From contig JABJAL010000122.1 of assembly GCA_018669005.1 (NCBI GenBank), positions 1-64,000 of the forward strand: a DNA stretch of 64,000 bases. Reading direction: 5' to 3'. The notes beneath the pieces were generated by a model, which saw only the letters and a program-made list of their open reading frames with translations, had not been told where the DNA came from and did not search any database. This document shows, in pieces, positions 62,953 through 64,000 of the stretch. A program made the position numbers and the translations under genes. Each line of letters begins with the position of its first letter. Position 1 is the stretch's first letter. This DNA comes from Nitrospinaceae bacterium. GTDB lineage: Bacteria > UBA8248.

Positions 62953-64000
62953 ATGTCGGACAAGCGTTTTCCGGTTGATCGGCTTGAAAAATTCATTATC
63001 TCGGCGGTGGAGGCTCAGGGAGTCCCCGCCGATCACGCCAAAATCTTTGCCCGCCGTATGATCGAGGCGGACCTTCGAGGTATGCATGGACACGGACTCA
63101 TGCGCCTTGCGCCCTACAGTCGGCGTATCTCAGAGGGGGGCTATAACCTTCAGCCAGAAATCCGAGCCCTTCGTGAAACCCCGGTGAGCGCTCTCGTTGA
63201 CGGAGACAACGGCCTCGGCCAAGTTGTTATGACCTTCGCTGCCGAGCTTGCCATAAAAAAAGCAAAGGAAACCGGACTTGCCTGGATAGGTATACAGCGG
63301 GGCAACCATTCGGGCGCGGGAGGAGTTTACGCCGCCCTCACCCTACCCCACGACATGGTGGGTATGTACATGGCGGTGGCCAACGCCAACCACATGCCAC
63401 CCTGGGGCGGTATCGACATGCTGCTGAGCACCAACCCCATGGCATTTGCGATACCAACAGGTGAGGAGCCTCCTTTCGTCCTCGACATGGCTACCACCGT
63501 CGCCTCTTATGGAAAAGTAAAGGTTTACGCACAAAACGGAACACCCATGCCCGAGGGCTGGATGATGGACAAGCATGGCAATCCCATCACCGATGCCACA
63601 AAAGCACACGAGGGTTTCTTGCTTCCCATCGGAGGCCACAAAGGCTACGGCCTCAACCTGGTCATCGGAATGTTGGCAGGAATCATGAACGGCGCCGCCT
63701 TCGGTAGTGATGTCATCGATTTCAACGAGGACTACCATTCACCTACCAATACAGGACAGGTTTACTTCGCAATGCGCCCCGACCTTTTCCGCGACATCGG
63801 CGAGTTTAAGGCCGAGATGGACAAGAAAATCCGCGAGATCAAAGATTCGACCCCCATCGATGGCGGTGTCATCCACATCCCAGGAGAAGGAGCCGCCGAG
63901 CGCGAGCGGGATATGCGCAACAACGGCATCCCCGTCGCCGAACCTGTTCTCAAGGCTGTGCAGGAGCTGGCCTCGAAACTTGGCATCGAAGATCAACTCG
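62953..64000 (+). CDS. Third Ldh_2-family 2-hydroxyacid dehydrogenase (3' end cut by window)
   Basis: A frame starting at an ATG after GGAGGAG runs to the window edge and so lacks its stop codon. The 349 visible residues have EADLRGMHGHG near residues 38-48, QRGNHSGAGG (catalytic-histidine region), STNPMAFAIP, GHKGYGLNL and the C-terminal IPGEGAAERE. It must be within a few residues of its end. It is the third such paralogue in 60 kb and could act on malate, lactate, ureidoglycolate or sulfolactate. Confidence 0.92.
   Translation, partial: MSDKRFPVDRLEKFIISAVEAQGVPADHAKIFARRMIEADLRGMHGHGLMRLAPYSRRISEGGYNLQPEIRALRETPVSALVDGDNGLGQVVMTFAAELAIKKAKETGLAWIGIQRGNHSGAGGVYAALTLPHDMVGMYMAVANANHMPPWGGIDMLLSTNPMAFAIPTGEEPPFVLDMATTVASYGKVKVYAQNGTPMPEGWMMDKHGNPITDATKAHEGFLLPIGGHKGYGLNLVIGMLAGIMNGAAFGSDVIDFNEDYHSPTNTGQVYFAMRPDLFRDIGEFKAEMDKKIREIKDSTPIDGGVIHIPGEGAAERERDMRNNGIPVAEPVLKAVQELASKLGIEDQL

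Noticed and set aside
1-64000. CRISPR arrays, insertion sequences, rRNA operons
   Set aside because: I saw no regularly spaced repeats, transposase genes, terminal inverted repeats or rRNA sequence on reading the window.

Overview
The window looks like chromosomal DNA of a Gram-negative, respiring bacterium from an environmental lineage. The evidence is an Mla-type outer-membrane lipid transport operon, lipoproteins with lipoboxes, a split cytochrome b6-type bc complex, an eight-heme cytochrome c, ETF, a twin-arginine MsrP-like enzyme and a delta-9 desaturase. The gene mix recalls poorly cultured deltaproteobacterial, Nitrospinota or Tectomicrobia-like groups, but nothing here settles the taxonomy. 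I see no phage, insertion sequence, CRISPR array or convincing rRNA or tRNA gene. One third of the genes are oxidoreductases for small organic acids.

Layout. 1-4.6 kb: truncated fatty-acid desaturase, alpha/beta hydrolase, a small membrane protein, an Old Yellow Enzyme and an SDR that has lost its active site. 4.8-10.2 kb: a forward operon with two Ldh_2-family dehydrogenases flanking a two-subunit UxaA/SuyAB-type lyase, a methyltransferase-like protein and an IMPase-family phosphatase. 10.2-16.2 kb: a repeat lipoprotein, an SCO1664/DUF3090-like pair, a 50-residue membrane peptide, an AhpD-like gene read through an in-frame UGA (selenoprotein), an SDR, a flavin reductase and a GNAT. 16.2-19.7 kb: copper chaperone, CopA ATPase and TetR regulator with a palindromic operator. 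19.7-24.2 kb: HDAC-like amidohydrolase and a Dpp-type importer without ATPases. 24.3-32.1 kb: three overlapping genes (ATP-grasp, BioD-like P-loop, ATP-grasp-like) followed by a transporter-HEAT-cNMP fusion. 32.3-43.5 kb: octaheme cytochrome c, a shattered endonuclease V pseudogene, a potassium channel, Rel, a four-cluster ferredoxin, two small membrane proteins and the bc complex operon. 43.8-49.8 kb: one reverse operon joining an RsbU/RsbW/RsbV-type partner-switching cassette to an MCE/Mla transporter. 50-64 kb: two D-2-hydroxyacid dehydrogenases, isochorismatase-like hydrolase, Ddl, Gfo/Idh/MocA oxidoreductase, Mrp, ETF, an S24 repressor, a nucleoside phosphorylase-like protein, a cyclase-family hydrolase, MsrP-like protein and a third Ldh_2 dehydrogenase running off the end.

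How the genes fit together. The hydroxyacid dehydrogenases, the UxaA/SuyAB-like lyase and ETF suggest catabolism of small hydroxylated or sulfonated acids, with electrons entering a quinone pool served by the bc complex and a multiheme cytochrome. The most noteworthy items are the CxxU selenoprotein with a matching SECIS-like hairpin, the partner-switching/MCE operon, and the uncharacterised ATP-grasp/P-loop/ATP-grasp cluster beside a cNMP-binding transporter fusion.
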